From: Prevotella sp. UBA1705
GTDB lineage: Bacteria; Bacteroidota; Bacteroidia; Bacteroidales; Bacteroidaceae
Reading direction: 5' to 3'
Assembly (NCBI GenBank): GCA_002317385.1
Contig: DCJH01000015.1
Coordinates: forward strand, 1-30,589
DNA length: 30,589 nt
Under the pieces are notes generated by a model. It was not told the origin of the DNA and searched no databases. It saw nothing but the letters and a program-made list of their open reading frames with translations. The position numbers and the translations under genes are program-made. This document shows positions 29,905-30,589 of the stretch, piece after piece; position 1 is the stretch's first letter, and every line of letters begins with the position of its first letter.

Positions 29905-30589
29905 CAGTTCTCCGCCTCCACGATATTGAGCATCTTGAACGTAGCCTTGATGGCGGCTTCGGTCTGGTCGGCATCGAGTCCGTGGGTGCGAATGATGCGG
30001 CCTGTCTGCTCATGCCAGGTGATAACCGTCTGTACCAGTGCATCGGTGTGGCCTCCGGGGGGGATGGTCACGGTGTAGTTGGCCAGGCGGGGGAAGGTGC
30101 GATTGAGGTTGTCCTTGTAGATTTTGCGCAACGCTTTCACAAAGGCGTCATACTGTCCGTCACCGGTAGCATCGGCGGTGTAGACCTGTCCGTTGATCGA
30201 AATCTTGATGCTCGCAATGGGTTTCAGCCCGTAGGATGTAGACACCATGTAGCTCAGGAGCTTCACGCGGTCCTCCTGCGTGTCGTGCTTGAGCACGTCG
30301 GCCACGATGAAGGGCAGGTCGTCCTGCGTCACAAACTCCTTGCGGTCGCCGAGTTCCGTGACGCGCTGCGCCACCTTCCGGGTCTGCTCGGGGGTGAGAT
30401 CCATGCCCAACTCCTCAAGATTCTTCTCGATATTGGCTTTGCCGGAGTTCTTGCCGAGGGCGTAGGCACGCTTGCGGCCGAAACGCTCAGGCTTCAGTTC
30501 GTTGCAATAGAGGTTGTCCTTGCTGTCGCCGTCGGCATGAACACCGGCCACTTGGGTAAAGACATTCTCGCCCACGATGGGCTGGTTGG
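29904..30589 (-). CDS. 2-isopropylmalate/(R)-citramalate synthase family enzyme, 5' part beyond window
   Basis: The C-terminal 227 or so residues of an acyl-CoA-condensing enzyme of the LeuA/CimA family; the catalytic barrel lies off the right edge. Visible are the end of the barrel and linker (QPIVGENVFTQVAGVHADGD, then ALGKNSGKANIEKNLEELG) and the C-terminal regulatory (LeuA dimerisation) domain, from about IASIKISINGQ to the end, with PPGGHTDALVQTVITW and THGLDADQTEAAIKATFKML. The reading frame is open to the window edge. In Bacteroides a second LeuA-like gene often sits directly before leuB, which fits here. Whether the enzyme uses 2-ketoisovalerate or pyruvate cannot be decided from this fragment. 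Confidence 0.92.
   Translation of the reverse strand, partial: NQPIVGENVFTQVAGVHADGDSKDNLYCNELKPERFGRKRAYALGKNSGKANIEKNLEELGMDLTPEQTRKVAQRVTELGDRKEFVTQDDLPFIVADVLKHDTQEDRVKLLSYMVSTSYGLKPIASIKISINGQVYTADATGDGQYDAFVKALRKIYKDNLNRTFPRLANYTVTIPPGGHTDALVQTVITWHEQTGRIIRTHGLDADQTEAAIKATFKMLNIVEAEN

Overview
The window looks like a chromosomal segment from a Bacteroidales bacterium, most likely a member of the Prevotellaceae with moderately high GC. This placement is an inference. It rests on the Bacteroidetes aerotolerance (bat) operon with its usual gene order, on Bacteroidetes-type -7 promoter boxes (TAnnTTTG) ahead of several genes, on the near absence of Shine-Dalgarno sequences, and on families I know mainly from this group (DUF2027-Smr, DUF4923, an SDR-type mannonate oxidoreductase beside UxuA, a bacterial dipeptidyl peptidase III). 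I see no phage, transposase, CRISPR array, tRNA or rRNA.

Left part, 1-13577, all on the minus strand. Reading with transcription (right to left): a MoxR AAA+ ATPase, a DUF58 protein, a two-membrane-segment protein, BatA, BatB, BatC, BatD and BatE, then a PAP2 phosphatase, QueA, a DUF2027-Smr protein and the 5' part of glutamine-dependent NAD synthetase (nadE), which runs off the left edge. Most bat-to-queA gaps are short or overlapping, so this is probably one long operon. A -7 box lies just ahead of moxR.

Middle, 13890-17904, minus strand: a small VOC-family metalloprotein, a DUF4923 lipoprotein, an AlkD-like HEAT-repeat protein and a cytosolic M49 peptidase (dipeptidyl peptidase III). A 906-base non-coding stretch rich in palindromes follows.

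Plus-strand block, 18811-25024: a secreted GH2 glycosidase, a secreted nucleotide pyrophosphatase/phosphodiesterase, mannonate dehydratase (uxuA) and an SDR that probably supplies the mannonate oxidoreductase step. Together they suggest extracellular sugar and phosphate scavenging linked to hexuronate catabolism. An 844-base non-coding stretch follows, holding a symmetric composite inverted repeat of about 515 bases.

Right part, 25869-30589, minus strand: a secreted glycerophosphodiester phosphodiesterase, a lipoprotein-type calcineurin-like phosphoesterase, and the end of a leucine operon (the C-terminal part of an isopropylmalate/citramalate synthase-family enzyme, then leuB) closed by a clear intrinsic terminator.

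The genes are mostly ordinary. The least explained structure is between them. Non-coding gaps repeatedly contain degenerate tandem repeats with a 7-8 base period. These often begin at a stop codon, and the unit sequence differs from locus to locus. There are also palindrome clusters and the large composite inverted repeat. These are the best candidates for something undescribed.
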